Assembly: GCA_027459505.1 (NCBI GenBank)
Contig: DAIDIE010000029.1
Span: 62,001-126,000 of the forward strand
Length of the DNA: 64,000 bases
Direction: 5' to 3'
Source: Acidobacteriota bacterium
GTDB lineage: Bacteria > Acidobacteriota > Terriglobia > Terriglobales > SCQP01
Shown here: one piece after another, positions 54,672 to 61,440 of the stretch
Position numbering within the stretch: the stretch's first letter is position 1
How the letters are laid out: each line of letters starts with the position of its first letter
Program-made: the position numbers and the translations under genes
Notes under the pieces: generated by a model
What the model saw: the letters and a program-made list of their open reading frames with translations, nothing else
Told to the model about the DNA's origin: nothing
Database searches by the model: none

Positions 54672-55057
54672 ATGTCCACGATCGTGTACCGGGGTGCCCA
54701 ATTCGCGATCGTATTTGCCATGGACGCGAGTGGCAAGCGTCCGGCGGCGGAATTCATCGCTGCTCAAACAGTGGAGGACCAAGCAAAATTATGGGCTCTG
54801 TTGAAACGCTTTGCCGAGCATGGGCCTATTCATAACCCAGAAAAAAGATGGGAAATCTTGAAGAAGGACTTTTCGAATTCAAGTCTTTTCAGTTGCGAAT
54901 GCCGTTCGCCTACGCCGAGACGGAGCGGGGCGTAATCTACGTGACGCATGGATTTCGAAAAAAGAAAAATCGCACTCCTAAAGAGGAGATTCAGCGAGCC
55001 AGGCGAATTCTTCAGGAATACGAGGCAACGCTAAAGAGGGGGAACAAGAATGGATAA
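54672..55057 (+). pseudogene. HigB/RelE-family toxin gene, interrupted by a frameshift
   Basis: Two overlapping frames together encode one RelE/HigB (Gp49-like) toxin. The first starts at ATG 54672 and reads KRPAAEFIAAQTVEDQAKLW...NPEKRW. The second continues as LEEGLFEFKSF, GVIYVTHGFRKKKNRTPKEEI and RARRILQEYE, the typical C-terminal half. The switch lies at the A6 tract 54841-54846, where a -1 shift gives NPEKKMGNLEEGLFEF, a natural family join. Either an A was lost (inactive toxin) or the ribosome slips there. The zero-frame codons (GAA AAA AGA) are not the classic A-AAA-AAG heptamer, so mutation is more likely. The 3' end overlaps the antitoxin start by eight bases. Confidence 0.75.
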
Positions 55058-55325
55058 CGGTTTTGACGCGCTGATGAGGAAGCCTGATTTTCGGAAGGCT
55101 CTGGCGGTGGAAAGCCTCATCCTCGACGCCTCCGAAGCTATCGCAAAGCTGATGGAAGATCGGAACGTTAGCAAGGCTGAGCTCGCCCGCAGGATGCATA
55201 AATCCAGAGCCTGGATTACACAACTAATGAGCGGCCGGAACAACATGACTATCCGAACGCTCGCAGAGGTTGCTTACGAGCTTGACGCGGTGATCCACCT
55301 GGAGGGCAGAAGAATTTGCAAGTAG
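55050..55325 (+). CDS. HigA-like XRE-family antitoxin
   Basis: A 91-residue protein with an XRE helix-turn-helix (AIAKLMEDRNVSKAELARRM, WITQLMSGRNNMTIRTLAEVA). It starts at ATG 55050 after AGAGGGGG. It should bind the toxin and repress the operon promoter. The C-terminal tail is short (HLEGRRICK), so a chaperone-addiction region like that of TAC antitoxins is not obvious. It lies between the toxin and a SecB-like gene. Confidence 0.85.
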   Translation: MDNGFDALMRKPDFRKALAVESLILDASEAIAKLMEDRNVSKAELARRMHKSRAWITQLMSGRNNMTIRTLAEVAYELDAVIHLEGRRICK

Positions 55326-55418
55326 CTCGAATCCATTTTGGGGTGAGATCCGAACCGGGACTGGGTCGAAAGACGTGGCGCGAGGCAAAGCTTTGTTTGA
55401 CGTACCGGAGCTTGCGGC

Positions 55419-55967
55419 ATGAACGAGATTGTTATTCGTCAATCCGCGGCGCAGACAAAGCTGGCGTCCAATGTGCATCGAAACGCCGCAATTAAGGCTA
55501 TTCGGCTGAGCAGTTCGGAGCTTCGATCAGATTTGTCTTCGCAGAGGATCAGGTCGCCCCTCACCGTAAGCTACAAAATCGACAGCAAGAGCATTGCGCC
55601 CGCCGAGGATGAATTGCGCTTTCAGGTGGAATGTTCCATGACCGCTTCGGAAGGCAAGGCGGAGGACGCTACTCCTCAGATTGTGGTCAGAAGCTCATTT
55701 CTGGTGGACTACCATCTTCGCGAGGGTGCGCAATTGGAAGAAGCGGAAATTAGCGCTTTCGCACAGGGAAACGCAATTTTCAACGTTTGGCCCTATTTTC
55801 GAGAGTACTTGCAATCGACTCTCCAACGAATGGGGTTGCCCCCCATGGCGGCTCCCTTTTTGCGTGTCATTTCGGAGCCAACCCAAGGCGAACTCAACGC
55901 AAAGAGCAAATCCTCGAAGTCTGAGTCCAAACCAAAGCCGGTCAGAAGGCCTGCAAGACGTATCTAA
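55419..55967 (+). CDS. SecB-like chaperone of a toxin-antitoxin-chaperone (TAC) module
   Basis: 182 residues. The C-terminal half carries the SecB-like signature NVWPYFREYLQ...RMGLPPMAAPFLRV, preceded by beta-strand-like segments (SPLTVSYKIDSK, LRFQVECSMTAS, IVVRSSFLVDYHL) as in SecB. The Lys/Pro-rich tail is extra. The position after a RelE/HigB-HigA pair matches TAC modules, where a SecB-like chaperone protects the antitoxin (known for mycobacterial Rv1957). GGAG precedes ATG 55419. The GC content of 54.6-56.0 kb is visibly lower than its surroundings, suggesting horizontal acquisition. Confidence 0.8.
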   Translation: MNEIVIRQSAAQTKLASNVHRNAAIKAIRLSSSELRSDLSSQRIRSPLTVSYKIDSKSIAPAEDELRFQVECSMTASEGKAEDATPQIVVRSSFLVDYHLREGAQLEEAEISAFAQGNAIFNVWPYFREYLQSTLQRMGLPPMAAPFLRVISEPTQGELNAKSKSSKSESKPKPVRRPARRI

Positions 55968-56138
55968 TCGAGCTCTCAGCTCATGCAGTGCCGACCTTCA
56001 ACCAAGCGGCGAATGGAACCCGCTCCCACCCTCTGCTACCTTGAGCCCACAAGCCACCCCGCCCCCTTCCTGGGAATCGCATTGCATGATCAGTCCGCAA
56101 GCGATCCGTGTGAAGGCGTACAACCAGGGAGGCGCACC

Positions 56139-56369
56139 ATGGCGGAAAAGGTAAAGAGGCTGGGGCTGCAGCGGGACTACAAGAAATTCCTCTACTTCAT
56201 TGACGGGCAGGGCAGCGTCTGCCGCAAGCCCAAAAGTGGACAGGGCGAAAATGAAGTGCTGGTGGAGCACGCCGTGGATCGCGACAACCGCTTTCTGTAC
56301 TTCCTCGACAAAGATGGTGACGTCGCCCGTTCGGAACGGGCCAGCGGCCGCCGCCGCGCCGCAGCCTGA
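56139..56369 (+). CDS. Small hypothetical protein with two aromatic FLYF repeats
   Basis: 76 residues from ATG 56139, which follows GGGAGG; the frame's earlier start has none. It has a duplicated pattern, KKFLYFIDGQGSVCRKPK and NRFLYFLDKDGDVARSE, suggesting two beta-hairpins, and a basic Ala/Arg tail. Family not recognised. Confidence 0.65.
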   Translation: MAEKVKRLGLQRDYKKFLYFIDGQGSVCRKPKSGQGENEVLVEHAVDRDNRFLYFLDKDGDVARSERASGRRRAAA

Positions 56370-56463
56370 GACACGCAGCCGCGCCGGCTCTGGACATCAT
56401 CCAAGCATCAGGCAAGGCGGGTATTGCCTCGGCCGGGCTCCTCGTGGGTAGAACCGCCGGGTC

Positions 56464-58413
56464 TTGCCGCTAAGCGGGCGGCGGCCAGCAAAGGAGCCGG
56501 GGCGGAATGCGTCGCCATCTCGCCGCCATCTCGCAGCCATCGGGGAATCCCATTTGTATATTTTTCGCAAAACTGGAGCTCGCCTCTCCGCCGGTGCGTT
56601 GGTGGATGCGATTGAGCGGCTATGGCGCGAGGCTGGCGGTTACGAGCGCAATATGCGCCTGTTGCTGACCTGCAGCGCGCTGGAGTGCGGCCTCTCCGAT
56701 TTCTGGGGCGCCGGGGATGACGATCTCAGCGACGATCCCGCCGACGCGCGCGCGTTGCTTGCCGAGTTGCTGGTGGAATCGGCCGGATTGCTGTTGGGTA
56801 TCGAAGGCGCCTGCGCGCGCTGGACTCAGCGCTGGCAGGCGCTGCGGCATCGGCTGCGTTCATCCGGGAAGGGAACCGATGCGGCGCCCGGTGCGAGGCC
56901 AGGGGATGCCGATAAGGAATCAACGACTGGCCATCAGCGGAATGGCGCGCGGCCAGCATGCGCTCCGGAGCAATGGGACGGCTACCCGCAGTTTCATGAT
57001 TTTGCTGATCATGCCCTCAGGAATCACCCCGCCACCTCTGACGACAACATCGACAGGCTGTTGCTGGACGTAGCGCATCCCGAGGGGTTTCGCTTTTATG
57101 CCTTACGCCCCGAGGCTTATGCCGAGCCAGCACGCCGCTGGGCGGCGGTTCATGGGCAGCGCGCCGGGTGTGCCTGGGTCATCGGATTGCGCACCATCGG
57201 CAGCACGCTCGGGGCGGTGGTGACCGCCGTACTGCGGCAGTGCGGCATCACGGCACAACTATTGACCCTGCGGCCACGCGGTTCACCCTTTGACCGCCAT
57301 TATGCTGTCAGCGGGCGTGTCAACCAGCGGCTACGCGCTTCCGGAGCACGCTTTCTGATTGCTGACGAGGGGCCGGGTCTGAGCGGCTCCTCCTTCGGCG
57401 GCGCCGTACGCTGGCTGGAGGGGCTTGGGATTGCCTCCGCATCGATTGCCCTGATGCCCAGTTGGGATCCGCCCGCCGAGCGGCTTTCCCATACCGTGGT
57501 CGCGGCGCGCTGGGCCGGCTTTGAAAAGTTTGCCGCTACCCCCCCGCAACCGCCTGTGGCGGGAGCACTCGATCTCAGCGCCGGACAGTGGCGCGCGGCC
57601 TTTCCCCCCGCTCTCCCAGTGCCGGTGTGGGCACAGCAGGAGCGCGCCAAATTCCTCGATCCTTCCGGGCAGGTGCTGTTCAAATATGCCGGGCTGGGGG
57701 ACTACGGGCGGGAGGCGTTCCAGCGCTCGCGGTTGCTCGCCAGAGCCGGCGTTACCGTCGCGGCAGCCTACGAAGGCGATGGCTGGCTGCGGATGCCGCG
57801 CCTTCAGGCGCAACCCCTCCTGCGCCAGGATTTTCAGAGTGCCGCCTGGGCGGAGTGGGCCGGCAACTATCTCGCCTTCCGAAGCTGTGAACTGCGCCTG
57901 CGGGAGTCGCTCAGCGAGCCTGCGCCAGAACTGCGTCTCATGGCGGAGACCAATGTGCGCCTGCTGACCGGGCACGAGTGGCGCCGTGCCGCGGAGATGC
58001 TGCCGGGGCCAGTGACCTTGGTCGATGGCCGCATGCTCCCCCAGGAGTTTGCCTGGCACCAGGGCCGCTGCCTCAAATTTGACGCCATCGACCACTGCGA
58101 TGACCACTTCTTCCCCGGCCCGTCCGACCCTGCCTGGGACCTGGCCATGGTGCGTATCGAATTGGGTCACCCTGTCGCCGAGGCCGTGATGGCGCAATAC
58201 GTACGCCGGAGCGGCGATATCGGAGTCCACCAGCGGCTTCCCTGGTACCTGGTCGCCTATGCCGCCTTCCGCTGCGCCTCGGCCGAGTTCGCCCAGGAAC
58301 TGGTGGGCGAACCCGATCAGCAATGGTTCCTGGCCATCAAGCGGCGAACCCTGCGGCAGCTTCATTCCCTTGCCGAAATTCCCTCCGCCACAGTCGAGGC
58401 AGAGGCGGCCTGA
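56464..58413 (+). CDS. Phosphoribosyltransferase-like and kinase-like fusion protein
   Basis: Up to 649 residues; the start is uncertain (56464, or a later GTG/TTG before residue 45). The N-terminal part is helical. The middle (about 210-360) looks like a type I phosphoribosyltransferase: VIGLRTIGSTLGAVV, then FLIADEGPGLSGSSFGGAV, resembling the PRPP loop (acidic pair followed by TGxTG-like residues). The C-terminal 200 residues have an aminoglycoside-phosphotransferase-like active site (VDGRMLPQEF...DAIDHCDDHFFPGPSDPAWDLA, with several Asp and His). PRTase plus phosphotransferase suggests nucleotide or sugar chemistry, perhaps stress-linked or biosynthetic. The neighbours give no help. Confidence 0.6.
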   Translation: MPLSGRRPAKEPGRNASPSRRHLAAIGESHLYIFRKTGARLSAGALVDAIERLWREAGGYERNMRLLLTCSALECGLSDFWGAGDDDLSDDPADARALLAELLVESAGLLLGIEGACARWTQRWQALRHRLRSSGKGTDAAPGARPGDADKESTTGHQRNGARPACAPEQWDGYPQFHDFADHALRNHPATSDDNIDRLLLDVAHPEGFRFYALRPEAYAEPARRWAAVHGQRAGCAWVIGLRTIGSTLGAVVTAVLRQCGITAQLLTLRPRGSPFDRHYAVSGRVNQRLRASGARFLIADEGPGLSGSSFGGAVRWLEGLGIASASIALMPSWDPPAERLSHTVVAARWAGFEKFAATPPQPPVAGALDLSAGQWRAAFPPALPVPVWAQQERAKFLDPSGQVLFKYAGLGDYGREAFQRSRLLARAGVTVAAAYEGDGWLRMPRLQAQPLLRQDFQSAAWAEWAGNYLAFRSCELRLRESLSEPAPELRLMAETNVRLLTGHEWRRAAEMLPGPVTLVDGRMLPQEFAWHQGRCLKFDAIDHCDDHFFPGPSDPAWDLAMVRIELGHPVAEAVMAQYVRRSGDIGVHQRLPWYLVAYAAFRCASAEFAQELVGEPDQQWFLAIKRRTLRQLHSLAEIPSATVEAEAA

Positions 58414-58531
58414 GCGGGCTGCCCGCTTCAGGTCAAGCCGCATCTTAAGCATTTTCATTGCATATATTTGCAAGCGTTAGTTGAAGGTTTTTGTTTGGTT
58501 TTTGTTTTCAGGCTGATCCAGGCAAATGGAT

Positions 58532-58571
58532 CTGCCGGCGGCTTGACACCGGCAGTGGGCTGGCCTACAGT
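58532..58571 (+). promoter_or_regulatory. Promoter and candidate operator of the imuA-imuB-dnaE2 cassette
   Basis: TTGACA (58543-58548), 17-base spacer and TACAGT (58566-58571), a strong sigma-70 pair. The -35 box sits inside an inverted repeat CTGCCGG (58532-58538) / CCGGCAG (58549-58555), a position where a repressor would block transcription. Such cassettes are usually SOS-controlled; whether LexA of this lineage binds this sequence is not known to me. Confidence 0.65.
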
Positions 58572-58618
58572 TTTGAGGCGAAGAAAAAGCGAAAATCAGG
58601 CAGGAGCGCGCCGCCCCC

Positions 58619-59548
58619 GTGAAACAACGTGAACAACTGGAATCCATGCTCACTCAGCGGGGCTGGGCCGGCACCCTCCCATCCAACCGCACGCAAGACG
58701 GAGCACAGGCAGGCGATTGGCGGCAGTTTTTAGTCACCGGCCTTCCCCCGGGACAAATAGTGGAGCTGACGCCCCGGCGCCCGGCGGATGCCCAGCGCCA
58801 GGAACCACTGCGCAGCAGCGGGCTCATCAGCTTTGCCTGCCGCATGGCTTCGCTGGCCGCTGCCGCGGCGCAGCAGGCTGGCGCGGAGCAGTTGCCGGTG
58901 GCCTGGCTGGATCCCTTCCGGCAATGGGATCCGGCATCCGCCGCCACCGCGGGAGTGGAGCTGGATAAGGTGCTTTGGGTTCGTTTTCCACAGGCTATCG
59001 ATGGGAGAGCAAGTCTTGCTGAATCAATGAAATTCAATGCCACACATCGAGAAACGCTGCAAGTGCGGTTGGCGGCCGGCAAGGCTCTGCCGCAGGCCAT
59101 GGCGAAAGCGGCGAGCGGCCATCGCCGCCTCCTTGCGCGGACGCAGACAACTGACCCCCTCATCGCCATTTTCGAATGCGCGCATCTGGTGTTGCAGGCG
59201 GGCCTATTCCGGTTGACCATTTTGGATCTCAGCGGCTTTGCGCCAGCGGCCTTGAGCGGCGTACCACGCTCGGCCTGGTTCCGGTTGTTGCGCGCCGTCG
59301 AGCGCAACCGTAGCGGAAGCTGCCTGGTGCTGGCGCCCTGCCATGTCATGGGCAATTGCGCTGCCTGGGTATTGGAGATCGAACGCCAGGCGGTGCATTG
59401 GGGTGGTCCGGAAGGGGCCGCTCTGTTGGGAACAGTGCAATCCCTGGGCGCGGTAGAGAGCCATGGGCTTGCCGAGCCGCAATCGCGCTCTGCCATCGGC
59501 GGCGTCAGCGCGTTTTGCTGGGAAAGCAATTTACGCCAGGCGAGCTAG
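58619..59548 (+). CDS. imuA: ImuA-like RecA-fold accessory protein, P-loop degenerate
   Basis: 309 residues from GTG 58619 (ATG 58646 possible). It has ImuA landmarks: FLVTGLPPGQIVELTP, LPVAWLDPFRQWDPASAATAGVELDKVLWVRF, LQAGLFRLTILDLSGFAP and SAWFRLLRAVERN. Usual ImuA proteins have a Walker A like GPxSSGRTS after the LTEIxG strand. Here the equivalent segment (about residues 50-70, TPRRPADAQRQEPLRSSG) has no GKT/GRT loop, so ATP binding is doubtful. It is the first gene of the translesion-synthesis cassette and should bind ImuB. Confidence 0.8.
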   Translation: MKQREQLESMLTQRGWAGTLPSNRTQDGAQAGDWRQFLVTGLPPGQIVELTPRRPADAQRQEPLRSSGLISFACRMASLAAAAAQQAGAEQLPVAWLDPFRQWDPASAATAGVELDKVLWVRFPQAIDGRASLAESMKFNATHRETLQVRLAAGKALPQAMAKAASGHRRLLARTQTTDPLIAIFECAHLVLQAGLFRLTILDLSGFAPAALSGVPRSAWFRLLRAVERNRSGSCLVLAPCHVMGNCAAWVLEIERQAVHWGGPEGAALLGTVQSLGAVESHGLAEPQSRSAIGGVSAFCWESNLRQAS

Positions 59549-59626
59549 TGCACGATCCGGCGGCGCCCCAGGCTTTGGCGTTTGGGTGCCCCAAAATCAT
59601 TTCACTCCTGATCGCTCCCGATTTTT

Positions 59627-61432
59627 ATGAGTGCACAAGCCGCAATGCTTTGTGTTTGGGTGCCGCGCTGGCCGCTGCAGGCGCTTGCGGCCTATGCGGA
59701 ACTCACGCCGCAGGGTGCCCCCGAGCCACTTCGCCGCCTCGATACCCAACTCGATAGACAAATAGAACCGCGGGCGGTCATTGAGACGGCCGATCCGGCG
59801 CCCCTCGTGGTGGTGGCGAATGAGGCGGCCGAGCGGTTTGGGGTAGTGGCGGGCCTGACTTCGGTGCAGGCGGAGGCGCGTTGTCCGCAGTTGCAATTGC
59901 ACTGGCGTTCGCAGCCGGCCGAGTATGCACTCGAGCAGCGCATCAGCGCGCTGGCGGAGCAGACCACCCCCCGGCGGCAACCGTTGGCGCCAGGGTGGTG
60001 GCTGCTGGACTTGAACGGTCTGGAGCGGCTGCGCGGAAGTGCGCTGAAGATTGCCGGGGAATGGCGCGAACAAATGCAAGCGCTGGGCGTGGCGGCGACG
60101 CTCGGGCTGGCTGTTGAGCCCGTGGTGGCCGCCTTGGCCGCGCTGGCTTGCCCGCGTGCGGGGCTATGCCTTGTTTCTCCTGGCGAAGAGCGGGTGCGCA
60201 TGGCGGACTGGCCCTTGCGCTTATTGCAGCAATTGCCGGCCGATTTGCGAATGGGCGGCGTGCAGCCAGCAATGGGGCGCGGAAAAGCGCGGTCCGCCAG
60301 CGGCAACGAGGATTTGCCGGCCGTTTTAGGTGTCCTGCGGCGCTGGGGCTTAGAGCGGCTGGGCCAATTGGGCGCATTGCCGGCCGTGGGTCTGGCGGAA
60401 CGTTTGGGGCCGTTGGGCTTGCGCCTGCGTGCCCTGGCGCGCGGTGAGGATTGCGGGCTGCTCCTGCTGCCGCGTTTACGCCCGGAACCGCCGCACTGCG
60501 TGCTGGAGTTCGATCCCGCGGAGGAAAACTACGAGGCTCTGCTGGCGCGTCTGGAAGAGGTTCTGCTGGCGGCCTGGCGCGAACTGGAACGGCGTGAACG
60601 GGTGCTGGAGAGTATGTCGCTGCAGTTGCTTTCCGTCCCTTCGCCGGACTGGCTGGCCGAGTCGGGGCTGGATATGGAGGAGCAGAGCCGTCTGCAGGGG
60701 ACGCGTAAACGTTATGAGCACCGCTGGCTGACTCCGCCGCGGCGCATGCGCGACCTGATGGCGCAATTGCGGCTGCAAATTCAGGGTAATCCTCCGGTGG
60801 GCGCCGTGGCGCGGCTGGAGTTTGGCTACAGCGTGGGAGCGCCGCGCAAGATACAGCCGCGGCTCTTTGAGCAGGCGGCCCCGGACGCCGATAAGCTGCC
60901 TCGCGTTCTGGCGCGGCTGGCGAGCCGTCTGGGTGATGAGAAGGGAGACTGCATTGGAGTGGCCAGTACAACCAATAGTCACCAGCCACATACCTATCGC
61001 TTTACCGGCTGGCGCGATCTCGGCACGGGAGAGCGGCGCGCGCCGGTTGGGGGTGCTCAGCACGAAACTACGGAAGTTCCGGGCGGAGGCGGCCTGGTAT
61101 TGCGGACGGTCACGCCGGGGTGGCGTCTGCGCATTCTCGAGCAACACTATCGCCGCTCCGGACTTGGTTTTGCAGATCGCTCCACGTCAATGCGGGCCGA
61201 GGTGGGCGGGGCGCGCTTGCGGCCGGGCATGGAAATGGCAATTGCCTCCGGACCCGAGCAGGGGCGGCGCCTGGGAGTGGTGCGCCATTGCGCCGGCCCC
61301 TGGCGCAGCTCCGGACAGTGGTGGGACCAGGCCGCCTGGGCTTGCGATGAATGGGATGTGGAGTTTGACACGGGCCTGCTCGCCCTTTTGCGCTGGCAAG
61401 GCGAGTGGGTCTTGACCGGCGCCTACGATTAA
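59627..61432 (+). CDS. imuB: ImuB, inactive Y-family polymerase-like protein
   Basis: 601 residues with a Y-family polymerase core. It opens MLCVWVPRWPLQALA instead of the DMDxFFA catalytic motif, so it lacks the first metal-binding Asp, as ImuB proteins do. The thumb/little-finger region follows, and a C-terminal domain with GPWRSSGQWWDQAAW and WDVEFDTG...W.LTGAYD is of the type seen at the end of ImuB proteins. ImuB acts as a hub linking ImuA, the beta clamp and DnaE2. ATG 59627 overlaps no neighbour; 78 bases separate it from imuA. Confidence 0.9.
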   Translation: MSAQAAMLCVWVPRWPLQALAAYAELTPQGAPEPLRRLDTQLDRQIEPRAVIETADPAPLVVVANEAAERFGVVAGLTSVQAEARCPQLQLHWRSQPAEYALEQRISALAEQTTPRRQPLAPGWWLLDLNGLERLRGSALKIAGEWREQMQALGVAATLGLAVEPVVAALAALACPRAGLCLVSPGEERVRMADWPLRLLQQLPADLRMGGVQPAMGRGKARSASGNEDLPAVLGVLRRWGLERLGQLGALPAVGLAERLGPLGLRLRALARGEDCGLLLLPRLRPEPPHCVLEFDPAEENYEALLARLEEVLLAAWRELERRERVLESMSLQLLSVPSPDWLAESGLDMEEQSRLQGTRKRYEHRWLTPPRRMRDLMAQLRLQIQGNPPVGAVARLEFGYSVGAPRKIQPRLFEQAAPDADKLPRVLARLASRLGDEKGDCIGVASTTNSHQPHTYRFTGWRDLGTGERRAPVGGAQHETTEVPGGGGLVLRTVTPGWRLRILEQHYRRSGLGFADRSTSMRAEVGGARLRPGMEMAIASGPEQGRRLGVVRHCAGPWRSSGQWWDQAAWACDEWDVEFDTGLLALLRWQGEWVLTGAYD

Positions 61433-61440
61433 TACTTCCC

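Noticed and set aside
54841-54847. Programmed -1 frameshift signal in the toxin gene
   Set aside because: The zero-frame codons are GAA AAA AGA, so the standard A-AAA-AAG heptamer is out of register, and no downstream stem-loop is obvious. Mutation is the simpler explanation, although slippage is not excluded.
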